NCBI GenBank assembly: GCA_017656235.1
Contig: JACDOF010000017.1
Coordinates: 1-61,499, forward strand
Length of the DNA stretch: 61,499 nt
Reading direction: 5' to 3'
Source of the DNA: Brevibacillus sp.
Lineage (GTDB): Bacteria; Bacillota; Bacilli; Brevibacillales; Brevibacillaceae
The translations under genes and the position numbers were made by a program. Below the pieces are notes generated by a model. It worked only from the letters and a program-made list of their open reading frames with translations, was not told where the DNA came from and searched no databases. Positions 39,271 through 48,443 of the stretch are shown here, piece after piece (positions within the stretch are counted from its first letter, which is position 1; every line of letters begins with the position of its first letter).

Positions 39271-40416
39271 TCATTGCTCACCAAGCAAATGTTTGGCCAC
39301 GACGATTTGCTGAATCTGGTTGGTGCCCTCGTAAATCTGCGTCACTTTGGCGTCGCGGAACAGCCGTTCTACCGGATATTCGCGGGTGTAGCCGTATCCG
39401 CCAAATACCTGGATCGCTTCCGTCGTGATCTTCATGGCCGCGTCTGAGGCAAAGCGCTTGGCCATCGCCGCTTCCTTGCCGCAGGAAAGACCGCTCTCTT
39501 TCAGCCAGGCCGCCCGGTAGACCAACAGACGCGCCGCTTCCACCAGCGCAGCCATGTCAGCAAGCTTAAACGCAATGGCCTGCTGCCTGGCAATCGGCTG
39601 ACCAAACTGTTTTCGTTCCCTGGCGTAATCGACAGCGTAAGCCAGTGCCGCTTCAGCGATACCCAGTGCCTGTGCGGCGATCCCAATCCGTCCGACGTCC
39701 AGGTTGGCCATCGCGATGGTAAACCCGTCACCTTCACGTCCCAGCAGGTTTTCCGCCGGTACCCGGGCCTGATCAAAGATCAGTTCCGTCGTGCTGGAGC
39801 CGTTCAGCCCCATCTTCTTCTCTTTTTTGCCGATCAAGAATCCTGGTGTATCTTTTTCGACGATAAAGGCGGAGATTCCTTTCTTGCCCTTGGTCGGATC
39901 GGTGACGGCAAAGGTGATGTACGTGTCTGCCTCACCGCCGTTGGTGATGAACACCTTGCTCCCGGACAGCACGTACTCATCCCCCTGACGGACAGCAGTT
40001 GTGCGAATGCTTCCCGCATCCGAACCGGCGCAGGGCTCGGTTAGCGCGAACGCTCCCAGGTATTGTCCGCTTGCCAGTTTGGGAAGGTAGCGCCGCTTCT
40101 GCTCCTCGGTGCCAAAATAAAGGATCGGATTCGTGCCGACAGAGGTGTGTACGGACAAGATCACTCCAACCGTCGCGCTTACCCTGGAGATTTCGTTGAT
40201 CGTCAGGATGTATGAGATAAAATCGGCTCCGGCCCCGCCCCACTCTTCGGCGATGGGAATACCAAGCAGCCCCATCTCGCCCATCTTGCTGACGATCTCA
40301 CGGGGAAACCGATCCTGTTCTTCCATCACCGGTACAAAGGGAGCAATCTCCTTTTGTGCGAAATCGCGCACCATTTTACGCATCATCTCTTGTTCTTCCG
40401 TAAACCGAAGATCCAT
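39271..40416 (-). CDS. Acyl-CoA dehydrogenase (second copy)
   Basis: 381 residues. [57 protein letters not shown], and catalytic region [38 protein letters not shown] 40416 with GAGAGG upstream. Tandem with the first copy, spaced 42 bases; the pair may divide short straight and branched chains (isobutyryl versus butyryl), which would fit IcmF downstream. Confidence 0.93.
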   Translation of the reverse strand: MDLRFTEEQEMMRKMVRDFAQKEIAPFVPVMEEQDRFPREIVSKMGEMGLLGIPIAEEWGGAGADFISYILTINEISRVSATVGVILSVHTSVGTNPILYFGTEEQKRRYLPKLASGQYLGAFALTEPCAGSDAGSIRTTAVRQGDEYVLSGSKVFITNGGEADTYITFAVTDPTKGKKGISAFIVEKDTPGFLIGKKEKKMGLNGSSTTELIFDQARVPAENLLGREGDGFTIAMANLDVGRIGIAAQALGIAEAALAYAVDYARERKQFGQPIARQQAIAFKLADMAALVEAARLLVYRAAWLKESGLSCGKEAAMAKRFASDAAMKITTEAIQVFGGYGYTREYPVERLFRDAKVTQIYEGTNQIQQIVVAKHLLGEQ

Positions 40417-40540
40417 GGTGATCGTTCCTCTCCTTAAGCGGAAAATGGCTTGGGTTCCGGTCATAATGGGATAAACCGCCACAACGTCTGCGTTCGTCAT
40501 GGCGAATCACATGGGGCAGTTGTGCTTGCTGCGCGTGGGC

Positions 40541-41392
40541 CTACGTATAGACGTAAAACCCGCGTCCGCTCTTTTTCCCCAGCCATCCCGCCTTTACGTA
40601 TTTGCGCAGCAGCGGGCAGGGACGGTATTTGGAATCACCAAACCCTTCGTACAGCACCTCCATGATGTACAAGCAGGTATCCAGACCGATAAAATCAGCC
40701 AGCGCAAGCGGTCCCATCGGGTGGTTCATGCCCAGCTTCATCACTTCATCAATCGCCTCTGGCGCGGCCACTCCCTCGTACACGCAGTAAATCGCCTCAT
40801 TGATCATCGGCATCAGCACCCGGTTGGAGACGAATCCGGGAAAGTCGTTCACGCTGACCGGCACTTTGCCCATCTGTCTGGCCAGGTCCTCCACCAGTTG
40901 GTACACTTCATCGGCGGTCTGCAGCCCGCGGATAATCTCGACCAACTTCATGACCGGCACCGGATTCATGAAGTGCATGCCGATAATCTTTTCCGGCCGT
41001 CTGGTTACAGCGGCCAGTTCGGTGATGGGCAGGGACGATGTGTTGCTCGCCAAAACCGCATGCGGTGGGCAGATTTCATCCAACTGGCGAAAAATATCCG
41101 TTTTGATCTGCATGTTTTCTGTCACCGCTTCCACGATGAAGTCGACGTCGTTGGCATCTGCCAGGTCGGTGCTTGGCGATATCCGCGAAAGGATCGTCTG
41201 CTTGTCGTCTTCGGTTATCCTGTTTTTCTCCACACTGCGGGTGAGGTTGCGGGCGATCGTCTGCAGTCCCCGCTCCACAAATTCCTGCTTGATGTCGTGC
41301 AGCAGTACCTGCAGCCCGGCCTGTGCCGCCACTTGTGCGATACCGCTGCCCATCTGCCCGGAACCGACAACCAACAGTTTCTGTACTTTCAT
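40541..41392 (-). CDS. 3-hydroxybutyryl-CoA dehydrogenase
   Basis: Oxidises 3-hydroxyacyl-CoA with NAD. 283 residues. Rossmann start [21 protein letters not shown], then [39 protein letters not shown] (catalytic His and Asn region) and C-terminal helical domain [19 protein letters not shown]. Equivalent to B. subtilis mmgB. ATG 41392 lies just past the thiolase stop with GGAGG ten bases upstream, so the two are coupled. Confidence 0.94.
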   Translation of the reverse strand: MKVQKLLVVGSGQMGSGIAQVAAQAGLQVLLHDIKQEFVERGLQTIARNLTRSVEKNRITEDDKQTILSRISPSTDLADANDVDFIVEAVTENMQIKTDIFRQLDEICPPHAVLASNTSSLPITELAAVTRRPEKIIGMHFMNPVPVMKLVEIIRGLQTADEVYQLVEDLARQMGKVPVSVNDFPGFVSNRVLMPMINEAIYCVYEGVAAPEAIDEVMKLGMNHPMGPLALADFIGLDTCLYIMEVLYEGFGDSKYRPCPLLRKYVKAGWLGKKSGRGFYVYT

Positions 41393-41397
41393 CCCTG

Positions 41398-42597
41398 TCA
41401 CGCCTCCTCTTTCCTCGCTCCTTCTACTTGCAGCAGAATCGCATCTCCTTGTGCCGCTCCACTGCAGATGGCGGCGATCCCCAAACCGCCACCGCGCCGA
41501 CGCAGTTCATGGATCAAGGTGATGATGATTCGCGCGCCGCTGGCGCCGATCGGGTGACCAAGCGCGATCGCCCCGCCATTGACGTTTACCTTCTCCTCGT
41601 CCCAACCGACGATTTTGCCGCTGGTTAACAGAACGGCGGCAAAGGCTTCGTTCACTTCAAACAAGTCGATTTCATGGAGCTGCACACCGGTTTTCTCCAA
41701 CAATTTGTTGATCGCCAGCCCGGGCGTTGTGGCGATATACGGCGCTTCCGCCGCCACCTGTGCGTGGCCGAGTATGGTGGCCAGCGGGCGAATTCCCAAC
41801 GAGTGGGCCTTCGCTTCCGACATTAATACCATCGCGGCGGCACCGTCATTGATCCCTGGCGCATTGCCGGCGGTAATCGTCCCGTCCTGCTTGTAAACGG
41901 GAGGCAGCTTGGCCAGCACCTCCAGAGTGGTGTCGGGACGCGGCGCCTCGTCGCGGTCAATCGTATACGGTTCTCCTTTTTTTCGGGGTACGGTAACGGG
42001 TACAATCTCCTCGGCAAAGCGGCCGCCCGCCACTGCTTCCGCCGCCCGGCGCTGACTGCGGTACGCCCATTTATCCTGCATCTGTCGGGTGATCCCGTAC
42101 TCTTCCGCCACATTGCTGCCGTGCACGGCCATCGGCACCTGGTCAAACGGGCAGGTGAGGCCGTCGTACATCATCAAGTCTTTTACTTCCACGTCGCCCA
42201 TACGGAAACCGTAGCGGGCCCGCGGAAGAGCGTAGGGGGCGTTGCTCATGCTTTCCATGCCGCCCGCCACGATAATCTCGCCGTCCCCCACACGGATGAT
42301 CTGATCAGCCAGCGTCACCGCCCGCATGCCGGAAGCGCAGACCTTGTTGATTGTCTGACTGGCCACATGCCAGGGAATCCCCGCCTTGCAGGCCGCTTGC
42401 CGGGAAGGCACCTGTCCGGCACCGGCCTGGATCACCATGCCCATGATCACCTCGTCTACCTGGTCACCACTGATGCCTGCACGCGCCAGTGCTTCCTTGA
42501 TGGAAACAGCCCCCAGCTCGACGGCCGACAACTCTTTCAGAGAGCCGCCAAACTTGCCAATCGGTGTGCGGGCAGCTCCGGCAATCACTGTCTTCAT
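41398..42597 (-). CDS. Acetyl-CoA acetyltransferase (thiolase)
   Basis: About 399 residues. N-terminal catalytic Cys in [15 protein letters not shown], His in [20 protein letters not shown], and C-terminal catalytic Cys in [17 protein letters not shown]. Equivalent to mmgA/thlA. ATG 42597 with AAAGGAG eight bases upstream. First gene of the thl-hbd-acd-acd-meaB unit; promoter and palindrome upstream. Confidence 0.95.
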   Translation of the reverse strand: MKTVIAGAARTPIGKFGGSLKELSAVELGAVSIKEALARAGISGDQVDEVIMGMVIQAGAGQVPSRQAACKAGIPWHVASQTINKVCASGMRAVTLADQIIRVGDGEIIVAGGMESMSNAPYALPRARYGFRMGDVEVKDLMMYDGLTCPFDQVPMAVHGSNVAEEYGITRQMQDKWAYRSQRRAAEAVAGGRFAEEIVPVTVPRKKGEPYTIDRDEAPRPDTTLEVLAKLPPVYKQDGTITAGNAPGINDGAAAMVLMSEAKAHSLGIRPLATILGHAQVAAEAPYIATTPGLAINKLLEKTGVQLHEIDLFEVNEAFAAVLLTSGKIVGWDEEKVNVNGGAIALGHPIGASGARIIITLIHELRRRGGGLGIAAICSGAAQGDAILLQVEGARKEEA

Positions 42598-42667
42598 CCG
42601 CGTCACTCCTTTTTAAAAAGTCGACATTGTCAAAAAACAGCTTGGACTTACAGATTCACCCAAACGA

Positions 42668-42683
42668 ACGAGCGGTCGCTCAC
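42668..42683 (-). promoter_or_regulatory. Palindromic operator at the thiolase promoter
   Basis: GTGAGCGACCGCTCGT on the minus strand, with arms GAGCG and CGCTC, lies about 10-25 bases after the predicted -10. It is closely similar to the perfect palindrome upstream of fadF (45073-45088); both fit TGAGCGNNCGCTC. Confidence 0.6.
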
Positions 42684-42693
42684 TTTTCTTTTC

Positions 42694-42722
42694 ATTTTCG
42701 CTGTTTCCGACGCTTTCGTCAA
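42694..42722 (-). promoter_or_regulatory. Promoter of the thl-hbd-acd operon
   Basis: Minus strand TTGACG (42722-42717), 17-base spacer, GAAAAT (42699-42694). The -10 is moderate. The operator lies just downstream of the start point. Confidence 0.5.
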
Positions 42723-42739
42723 TTGTCTTTCCGCAAAAG

Positions 42740-42775
42740 GAAAAAGGCAGGAAGCCGTACCGATTGTACGGCTTC
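42740..42775 (-). terminator. Terminator of fadF
   Basis: Perfect 10-bp stem GAAGCCGTAC/GTACGGCTTC with a 5-base loop, then CTGCCTTTTT on the minus strand. 54 bases after the fadF stop. Confidence 0.85.
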
Positions 42776-42828
42776 GCCCTTCCCGCATGGACATGACCGA
42801 GGTTCAATCTCCCGTTCTCCCGCTTCAG

Positions 42829-44949
42829 TCAGATCGCCTCCGCCAAGATTTCGGCGATATCCCTGGTCTTCACCCGATCCTCCACTTCTTTCATTTTGAC
42901 GCCATCACTCATCATCGTCAGGCAGTACGGACACGCGCTGGCAATTGCCGTCGGATTTACCTCCAGTGCCTGCTCGGTACGGGCCACGTTGATGCGGGTT
43001 CCCTCATGTTCTTCCATCCACATCAGACCGCCGCCGGCACCGCAGCACATGCTGTCACATCCGCTGCGCTTCATCTCCACAATTTCCATGCCTGGGATGC
43101 TCTTGAGAATGTCGCGCGGCTTGTCGTAGATCTCGTTGTAGCGCCCAAGGTAGCAGGAGTCATGGTAGGTGACGCGCTCCTTCACTTCTTTCGTCGGTTT
43201 GAGCCGCCCTTCTTTTATCCACTGTGCCAGCAGTTCGGAGTGATGGTACACCTCTGCCTGCAGACCAAACTCGGGATACTCGTTTTTAAAGGTATTGTAT
43301 GCGTGCGGGTCGCAGGTGACGATTTTCTTCACACCGTACGCTTCAAACAGGGCGATGTTTTCTTGCGCGAGCTGCTGGAACAGAAACTCATTGCCGATAC
43401 GACGCGCCGTATCGCCGGAGTTTTTCTCTTCGTTGCCGAGGATGGCAAATGTAACGCCTGCATGGTGCATCAGCTTGACAAACGCTTGCGTAATCTTGAT
43501 GCTGCGGTTGTCGAAAGAGCCCATCGCCCCAACCCAGAACAAGTATTCAAAGTCGTCTGTTTCCTGTACCGTCGGCACCTCGTACTCGCCGTTCAGCCCT
43601 TCTATCCACTTGGTTCGATCTTTACGGTTGATGCCCCAGGGGTTGCCTTGGCGCTCGATGTTGTTGAGCGCGCGCTGCGCCTCCTGCGGCATGCTGCCCT
43701 CGGTCATCACCAGGTAGCGACGCATGTCGATAATCTTGTCCACATGCTCGTTCATCACCGGGCACTGGTCTTCGCAGTTGCGGCAGGTTGTACAGGCCCA
43801 CAGCTCCTGTTCGGTAATCACGTCGCCAATCAGGTTGACATTGTAGATTCCAGCTTGTGCCAAAGTACTGCCGGCTGCCGACTCTGCTTCCGCCGCTGCC
43901 GCCGCCTGGCCGGCCTGTACGGCCAACTGGTTGGCGGTCGTTCCGGCAAAGGCGAAGCTGGGCATCCACGGCGTGCGGGAGGTGATCGCGGCTCCCTTTT
44001 CGGTCAGGTGGTCGCGCATCTTAACGATCAGATCCATTGGGCTCAACATTTTGCCGGTGCCGGAAGCGGGGCACATGCTGGTGCAGCGCCCACACTCCAC
44101 ACAGGCATACAAATCGATCAATTGTGTCTGCGTAAAGTCTTCAATCTTGCCGACCCCGAACTCTTCCTGCGTCTCATCCTCGAAATCGATTGACGAAAGC
44201 TTGCCCGGCGGATCAAGCTTCTTGAACCAGACATTAATCGGGGCAAAGATCAAGTGAGCGTGCTTGGACTGCGGAACATAGACGGCAAACGCCAGCAGAA
44301 TCAAGAGGTGCGCCCACCAAAACAGGTAGAACAGCGCCGCTGCCGCCGTTTCGCTGATTCCGGCAAAAGGTACGGCAATCAGTGAAGAGATCGGCGCATA
44401 CAGAGACGGTTCGTGCCCCAGCCAAAGTTGTTCAAAGGCCAGCGACAACAACACGGATGCCATCAACGTGGAGATAAAAATCAGCACGAGTCCGGCCTTC
44501 CAGCCCCGTTTCAGCCGGGCCAGCTTCTCGATGTAGCGCCGGTAATAGGCATAGCTAACCGCAAGAAGAATCAGAAACGTGGTTATCTCCTGCATCAAAC
44601 TGAAGTACGGATGGGCACTGCCAAAGGGAAGCTCAAATCCCTTGATCAGCCCCTTCAAGATCAGTTCGATGGCGCCAAATTGAAGGATAATGAAGCCGTA
44701 AAACATGATCACGTGCATAACGCCGCTTTTCCTGTCTTTCAGCAGCTTTTTTTGCAGGAAAACGTTTTCAATCACCAGGTTAAGGCGCGTGCGAAAATCT
44801 TCTTTCACGTCCCCCTTCCTGCCCAGTTTGATAAAGAGGTAACGGCTGTAGAGGACGTGCGCAACCAGGTACAATCCGTACGCCAGAACCAGAAAGAAAG
44901 CAAGCAGATTAACCAACGGCAACCAATCCACGACTCTCAACTCCTTCAT
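42829..44949 (-). CDS. fadF: FadF-type ETF:menaquinone oxidoreductase (Fe-S/CCG protein)
   Basis: Passes electrons from acyl-CoA dehydrogenases via ETF into the quinone pool. 706 residues: a membrane part (about residues 10-30, 75-100, 120-140, 155-175, 185-228 hydrophobic), two 4Fe-4S motifs (CVECGRCTSMCP with Cys283, 286, 289, 293, and CTTCRNCEDQCP), an Ala-rich linker between them, and two C-terminal CCG domains (YHDSCYLGRYN, CDSMCCGAGGG, SACPYCLTMMSDG). Matches B. subtilis FadF (ywjF), which lies in an operon with acdA next to rpoE. No etfAB in the window. A FadR-type box and a palindrome lie upstream. Confidence 0.92.
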   Translation of the reverse strand: MKELRVVDWLPLVNLLAFFLVLAYGLYLVAHVLYSRYLFIKLGRKGDVKEDFRTRLNLVIENVFLQKKLLKDRKSGVMHVIMFYGFIILQFGAIELILKGLIKGFELPFGSAHPYFSLMQEITTFLILLAVSYAYYRRYIEKLARLKRGWKAGLVLIFISTLMASVLLSLAFEQLWLGHEPSLYAPISSLIAVPFAGISETAAAALFYLFWWAHLLILLAFAVYVPQSKHAHLIFAPINVWFKKLDPPGKLSSIDFEDETQEEFGVGKIEDFTQTQLIDLYACVECGRCTSMCPASGTGKMLSPMDLIVKMRDHLTEKGAAITSRTPWMPSFAFAGTTANQLAVQAGQAAAAAEAESAAGSTLAQAGIYNVNLIGDVITEQELWACTTCRNCEDQCPVMNEHVDKIIDMRRYLVMTEGSMPQEAQRALNNIERQGNPWGINRKDRTKWIEGLNGEYEVPTVQETDDFEYLFWVGAMGSFDNRSIKITQAFVKLMHHAGVTFAILGNEEKNSGDTARRIGNEFLFQQLAQENIALFEAYGVKKIVTCDPHAYNTFKNEYPEFGLQAEVYHHSELLAQWIKEGRLKPTKEVKERVTYHDSCYLGRYNEIYDKPRDILKSIPGMEIVEMKRSGCDSMCCGAGGGLMWMEEHEGTRINVARTEQALEVNPTAIASACPYCLTMMSDGVKMKEVEDRVKTRDIAEILAEAI

Positions 44950-45004
44950 TATCTCTATGAAAAAGATATGCGTACCCCCATCTTAGCAGAATTCTCCGAA
45001 AAAA

Positions 45005-45022
45005 TGAATGACTATTCATTCA
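45005..45022 (-). promoter_or_regulatory. FadR-type operator box
   Basis: TGAATGACTATTCATTCA is a perfect inverted repeat (7-bp arms) and matches the B. subtilis FadR consensus TGAATGAMTANTCATTCA at every position. It lies 56-73 bases before the fadF ATG. Confidence 0.8.
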
Positions 45023-45072
45023 AAAATGGAGGAATGGCCGAAAAACGTAATGTTACGGATTGGCAGACTTCC

Positions 45073-45088
45073 CTGAGCGTACGCTCAG
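45073..45088 (-). promoter_or_regulatory. Perfect 16-bp palindrome upstream of fadF
   Basis: CTGAGCGTACGCTCAG is fully self-complementary, the size of a TetR-family operator. It shares TGAGCGNNCGCTC with the site at 42668-42683. Probably a second operator besides the FadR-type box. Confidence 0.6.
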
Positions 45089-45277
45089 ATCAAGCAAAAA
45101 AGAGAAAAGCGATACAACGCTGTTACTTTGACTATAACACAGCCCGGACATGGCTGCTATGGTACATTTCGCCTTGGTGCCTCGGGATTGCTCCGCTTGG
45201 ATGGTTGGCAAAGTCATTCGTGCGGAAAATGGCCGCTCTCCCGTTACTCACTTTGTATTCAAGCAGCTTGGGGCATC

Positions 45278-45307
45278 AAAAAAGGCGATCCCACTTCTGA
45301 GATCGCC
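45278..45307 (-). terminator. Terminator of kamA
   Basis: GGCGATC/GATCGCC stem, 10-base loop, six T residues on the minus strand. 11 bases after the kamA stop. Confidence 0.92.
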
Positions 45308-45317
45308 CTGATCCTGC

Positions 45318-46667
45318 TTACTCTCCCGCCGCACCCTGTGCGCCTTGTCGTTCGCGCTTCTCTTTTTGCTCCCGGCGGATATCGGCAAGCGACTTTACCT
45401 TGGTCGCCTTGATCCGCTCGTTTCGCGTCAAGGCGACCGGCTCCAGGTTGTCCCGCTCATCCCGCATCAGGGAGGCGATGCCGACACTTTTCCCTTTTGC
45501 CGCCTGGCAGTATTCGCAGTTTTCTTCGTCGTGCTGTTTGTAATTCTTCGGTTCCGGATAAGAGGTGATGACCCCTTCAAAGTTGCGCAGCACCACTTTA
45601 TCCGCCGACTGCGAAATGATGTAGTTGGGACTAACCGGAATCTTGCCCCCGCCGTGCGGCGCGTCGACCACAAAAGTCGGCACTGCATAGCCGGAGGTAT
45701 GGCCGCGCAGATGCTCAATGATTTCGATTCCTTTGCTGACCGGCGCGCGGAAGTGTCCGATCCCCTCAGACAAGTCGCACTGGTAGATATAGTACGGACG
45801 GACGCGGATTTTCACCAGTTCGTGCATCAGTTTCTTCATCGTATGCGGACAGTCGTTTATTCCTGCCAGAATGACCGCCTGATTGCCCAGCGGTACGCCG
45901 GCATCCGCCAGCATTTCGCACGCTTTCCTGGCTTCCGGCGTAATCTCCTTGGGATGGTTAAAGTGTGTATTTAACCAGATCGGATGGTATTTTCTCAGGA
46001 TGCTGCACAGGTTTTCCGTAATTCGCTGCGGAAACACCACGGGGGCGCGGGTGCCGATGCGGATGATTTCCACGTGCGGAATTTCGCGCAGGTTGCTCAG
46101 GATGTATTCCAGAATGCGGTCGTTGATCAACAGGCCGTCCCCGCCGGAGAGCAGCACGTCGCGCACTTCCGGTGTATTGCGGATGTAGTCGATACAGGCA
46201 TCCAACTGCTTCTTCGGAACGCCCATCCCGATCTGGCCGGAAAAACGGCGGCGGGTACAGTAGCGGCAGTACATCGAACACTGGTTGGTGACGAGAAACA
46301 ACACCCGGTCCGGGTAGCGATGGGTCAGTCCAGGCACAGGAGAGTCCTCGTCTTCATGCAGCGGATCCTCCATATCGTACTTGGTGCGAACCATCTCCTG
46401 CGACAACGGAACCGACTGCATGCGCACCGGATCGGTCGGGTCGTCCGGATCCATCAGCATCGCATAGTATGGCGTTATGTTGAGCGGAATCGTCTGACTG
46501 GCAATGCCGACCCCCTTCTCCTCCTCTTCGGTGAGGTTGATCACCTTCTTTAAATCGTCCAGCGAGCGAATGGTATGGGTCAACTGCCACATCCAGTCGT
46601 TCCACTGTTCTTCCGTCACGTCTTTCCACAATTCAATGTCGCGCCAGTGGCGTGTTTTTACGGTCAC
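45318..46667 (-). CDS. kamA: L-lysine 2,3-aminomutase
   Basis: Radical-SAM/PLP enzyme making beta-lysine. About 449 residues. Radical-SAM Cys130, Cys134, Cys137 (CSMYCRYCTRRRFSG); PLP lysine region GGGKIPVSPNYI; a C-terminal Cys pair in EENCEYCQAAKG. The first ATG (46712) would be at the very 5' end of a sigma-54 transcript and has no ribosome-binding site. GTG 46667 has GGGGGAG six bases upstream and gives the N-terminus (TVKTRHWRDIELW) seen in B. subtilis KamA, so it is chosen. Followed by a terminator and preceded by a sigma-54 promoter and the regulator gene. Confidence 0.94.
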   Translation of the reverse strand: MTVKTRHWRDIELWKDVTEEQWNDWMWQLTHTIRSLDDLKKVINLTEEEEKGVGIASQTIPLNITPYYAMLMDPDDPTDPVRMQSVPLSQEMVRTKYDMEDPLHEDEDSPVPGLTHRYPDRVLFLVTNQCSMYCRYCTRRRFSGQIGMGVPKKQLDACIDYIRNTPEVRDVLLSGGDGLLINDRILEYILSNLREIPHVEIIRIGTRAPVVFPQRITENLCSILRKYHPIWLNTHFNHPKEITPEARKACEMLADAGVPLGNQAVILAGINDCPHTMKKLMHELVKIRVRPYYIYQCDLSEGIGHFRAPVSKGIEIIEHLRGHTSGYAVPTFVVDAPHGGGKIPVSPNYIISQSADKVVLRNFEGVITSYPEPKNYKQHDEENCEYCQAAKGKSVGIASLMRDERDNLEPVALTRNERIKATKVKSLADIRREQKEKRERQGAQGAAGE

Positions 46668-46722
46668 TGCCAACTCCCCCTTCATCTTGTGGTACTGATC
46701 ATGTGCGTTCATGATGAAGGAG

Positions 46723-46740
46723 TTGCAATCCGCGTGCCAA
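46723..46740 (-). promoter_or_regulatory. Sigma-54 promoter of kamA
   Basis: Minus strand TTGGCACGCGGATTGCAA contains the -24 GG and -12 GC with 10 bases between them, a full match to TGGCAC-N5-TTGCA. Transcription should start near 46713, about 45 bases before the GTG start. Confidence 0.92.
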
Positions 46741-46784
46741 CGTCAGTATCTTTCGCTCATTTCAACAAAAAAGAGCGGTAAACA

Positions 46785-46865
46785 GCCGGAAAAACGGCAT
46801 GGCGCGAAACGACCCCAAGGCCATTCCCGCCTTGTTTTGCCCCTCCTTGGTGCCAACTTTTCGGC
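46785..46865 (-). promoter_or_regulatory. Candidate upstream activator sites for the sigma-54 regulator
   Basis: Two dyads of equal geometry, GCC-N8-GGC, at 46785-46798 and 46852-46865. Read in opposite orientation, both have a GAAAA core in the spacer. They are 67 bases apart and about 60-140 bases upstream of the -12 element, a normal distance for enhancer sites of NtrC-family activators. Confidence 0.45.
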
Positions 46866-46954
46866 ATCCCCGTTTCAAGGGGGGACTTGGCGATCGTTCA
46901 TGCTTATCCACCTGCTCCCCCATTTTACAGCCGGGACGGGCACGTATTCGCCGC

Positions 46955-48406
46955 CTACGAGCGCTGGCTTAACTTGTACTGCAAGGTTTGCCTGGGAACA
47001 CCCAACAGTTTGGCTGCCTGCAGGATATTCCCCTCGGTCCGGGCCAACGCGGCCTGAATCATCGCTTCCTCCGTCTCGTACAGCACATCGCGCAGGTTGC
47101 GCCTCCCCACCATCTGCTCTGCGGCAGCCGGAAGCAGAGCCTCGCTGGACGAATCGGCTCGCTGTACCCTTTCCGTTTTAACCGTATGAGAACGCTCGCT
47201 GAGATAGGACGGCAGATGCTCAAGGCGAATCTGCGGACCCTCCACCACATTGAGTGCCGCTTCGATTACATGCTCCAGTTCGCGGACATTCCCCGGCCAG
47301 TGATAGCTCTGAAACAAGCTGCTGACTGCTTCATCAAACCCGTCTACCTGGATCTCGAAGAGGCGGCTGTACTTGTTGAGAAAATGCTGGCAGAGCAGCG
47401 GTATGTCCTCTCTGCGGGCACGCAGTGGCGGGATTTCGAATGAGACGACGTTAATCCGGTAATACAGGTCGGCCCGAAGTGCCCCCCGCTCCAGCAGCTG
47501 CTGCGGCGGTTCGTTGGTCGCCGCCATGATCCGCACGTCCACCTGTTTCGCCTTCATGCCGCCGATGCGCCTTACCTGTCCATCCTGAAGGACGCGCAGC
47601 AGCTTCGCCTGCAAATCAAGCGGCATGCTGTTCAGTTCGTCCAGAAACAAACTGCCCCCATTCGCCAGCTCAAACAAGCCGGGTCGATCATCCGCACCGG
47701 TGAAACTGCCTTTGGTTGTGCCGAACAAGATACTTTCCAAAAGGGAAGGAGGCAAGGCCGCGCAGTTCTGGGCGATAAAGGGACGCCCACTGCGGCGGGA
47801 GGCGTGGTGGATGGATTGGACGAACAGTTCTTTTCCTGTCCCCGTCTCCCCGTAAATCAGAACAGGCGAGCTGGTACGGGCGGCACGCCGCGCCCGCTGG
47901 ATGATTTGCTGCATCGCCCCATCCCGGGTGATAATGTCCTCAAACCGGTAGACGGCCCCGTCTGTCTCCTGCCGTTTTGCCCGCATCGGCTTGTTCACCT
48001 TGGCCTGCAGTTCCAGCAGCCGCTCGGACAGTTCACGCAATTTCCGGATATCCTTGGCTACTTCCACAGCCCCTACCAGCCGTGAGCCAACGCGCACCGG
48101 CAGCGTGGTGTTGACAGTCTCCACGCGCACGCCGCGCCAGTTGGTATACGTCTGCGGCTGGTCGTAGATTGGTTCCCCGCTTTCGATCACGCGCAGCAGC
48201 GTACTGGACTGCTTGTCAAGCGAGGGAAACACCTCCAAAAGCGGCTTGCCCAGCACTTCTTCCGGAGTTAACCCATCCAGTCTGGCCGCTACATGATTGT
48301 AAAAAATCGTGATGCCATTGGCATCGACGACGTGTATCCCTTCGTCAATCGTCCCCAGAATCGCCTGCAGCATCTCTACGGTATCTGACATGGGCCGGTT
48401 CTCCAT
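46955..48406 (-). CDS. Sigma-54-dependent activator (PAS-AAA-Fis), probable KamR
   Basis: About 483 residues. N-terminal PAS sensor (residues about 8-125: ILGTIDEGIHVVDANGITIFYNHVAARLDG), central AAA+ domain (about 155-380: GETGTGKELFVQSIHHAS Walker A, GSFTGADDRPGLFE as the GAFTGA loop with Ser in place of Ala, GSLFLDELN Walker B, RADLYYRINV), and C-terminal Fis-type HTH (GNILQAAKLLGVPRQTLQYKL). ATG 48406 has AGGGGGA six bases upstream; ATG 48412 abuts it. It sits right upstream of the kamA sigma-54 promoter in the same orientation, so kamA is the obvious target. No terminator was found in the 200 bases after it. Confidence 0.9.
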   Translation of the reverse strand: MENRPMSDTVEMLQAILGTIDEGIHVVDANGITIFYNHVAARLDGLTPEEVLGKPLLEVFPSLDKQSSTLLRVIESGEPIYDQPQTYTNWRGVRVETVNTTLPVRVGSRLVGAVEVAKDIRKLRELSERLLELQAKVNKPMRAKRQETDGAVYRFEDIITRDGAMQQIIQRARRAARTSSPVLIYGETGTGKELFVQSIHHASRRSGRPFIAQNCAALPPSLLESILFGTTKGSFTGADDRPGLFELANGGSLFLDELNSMPLDLQAKLLRVLQDGQVRRIGGMKAKQVDVRIMAATNEPPQQLLERGALRADLYYRINVVSFEIPPLRARREDIPLLCQHFLNKYSRLFEIQVDGFDEAVSSLFQSYHWPGNVRELEHVIEAALNVVEGPQIRLEHLPSYLSERSHTVKTERVQRADSSSEALLPAAAEQMVGRRNLRDVLYETEEAMIQAALARTEGNILQAAKLLGVPRQTLQYKLSQRS

Positions 48407-48443
48407 GTTCATTCCCCCTTGCCAAACTGCCGAAATTCCGTCA

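Larger units (their letters stand above)
44950..45277 (-). other. fadF upstream regulatory region
   Basis: 328 bases without a gene between fadF and the kamA terminator. It holds a FadR-type box (45005-45022) and a perfect 16-bp palindrome (45073-45088). No convincing consensus -35/-10 pair was found; TATAGT around 45134 is the best -10-like element but has a poor -35. Plus-strand ORFs here are shadows without resemblance to known families. Confidence 0.55.

Noticed and set aside
42121-44193. 690-codon plus-strand ORF
   Set aside because: Antisense of fadF and the start of the thiolase gene; His/Arg/Gln-rich translation typical of a shadow frame in GC-rich DNA.
44413-45300. 295-codon plus-strand ORF running into the fadF upstream region
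   Set aside because: The first half is antisense to fadF, and the rest crosses the FadR-type box, the palindrome and the kamA terminator. No ribosome-binding site.
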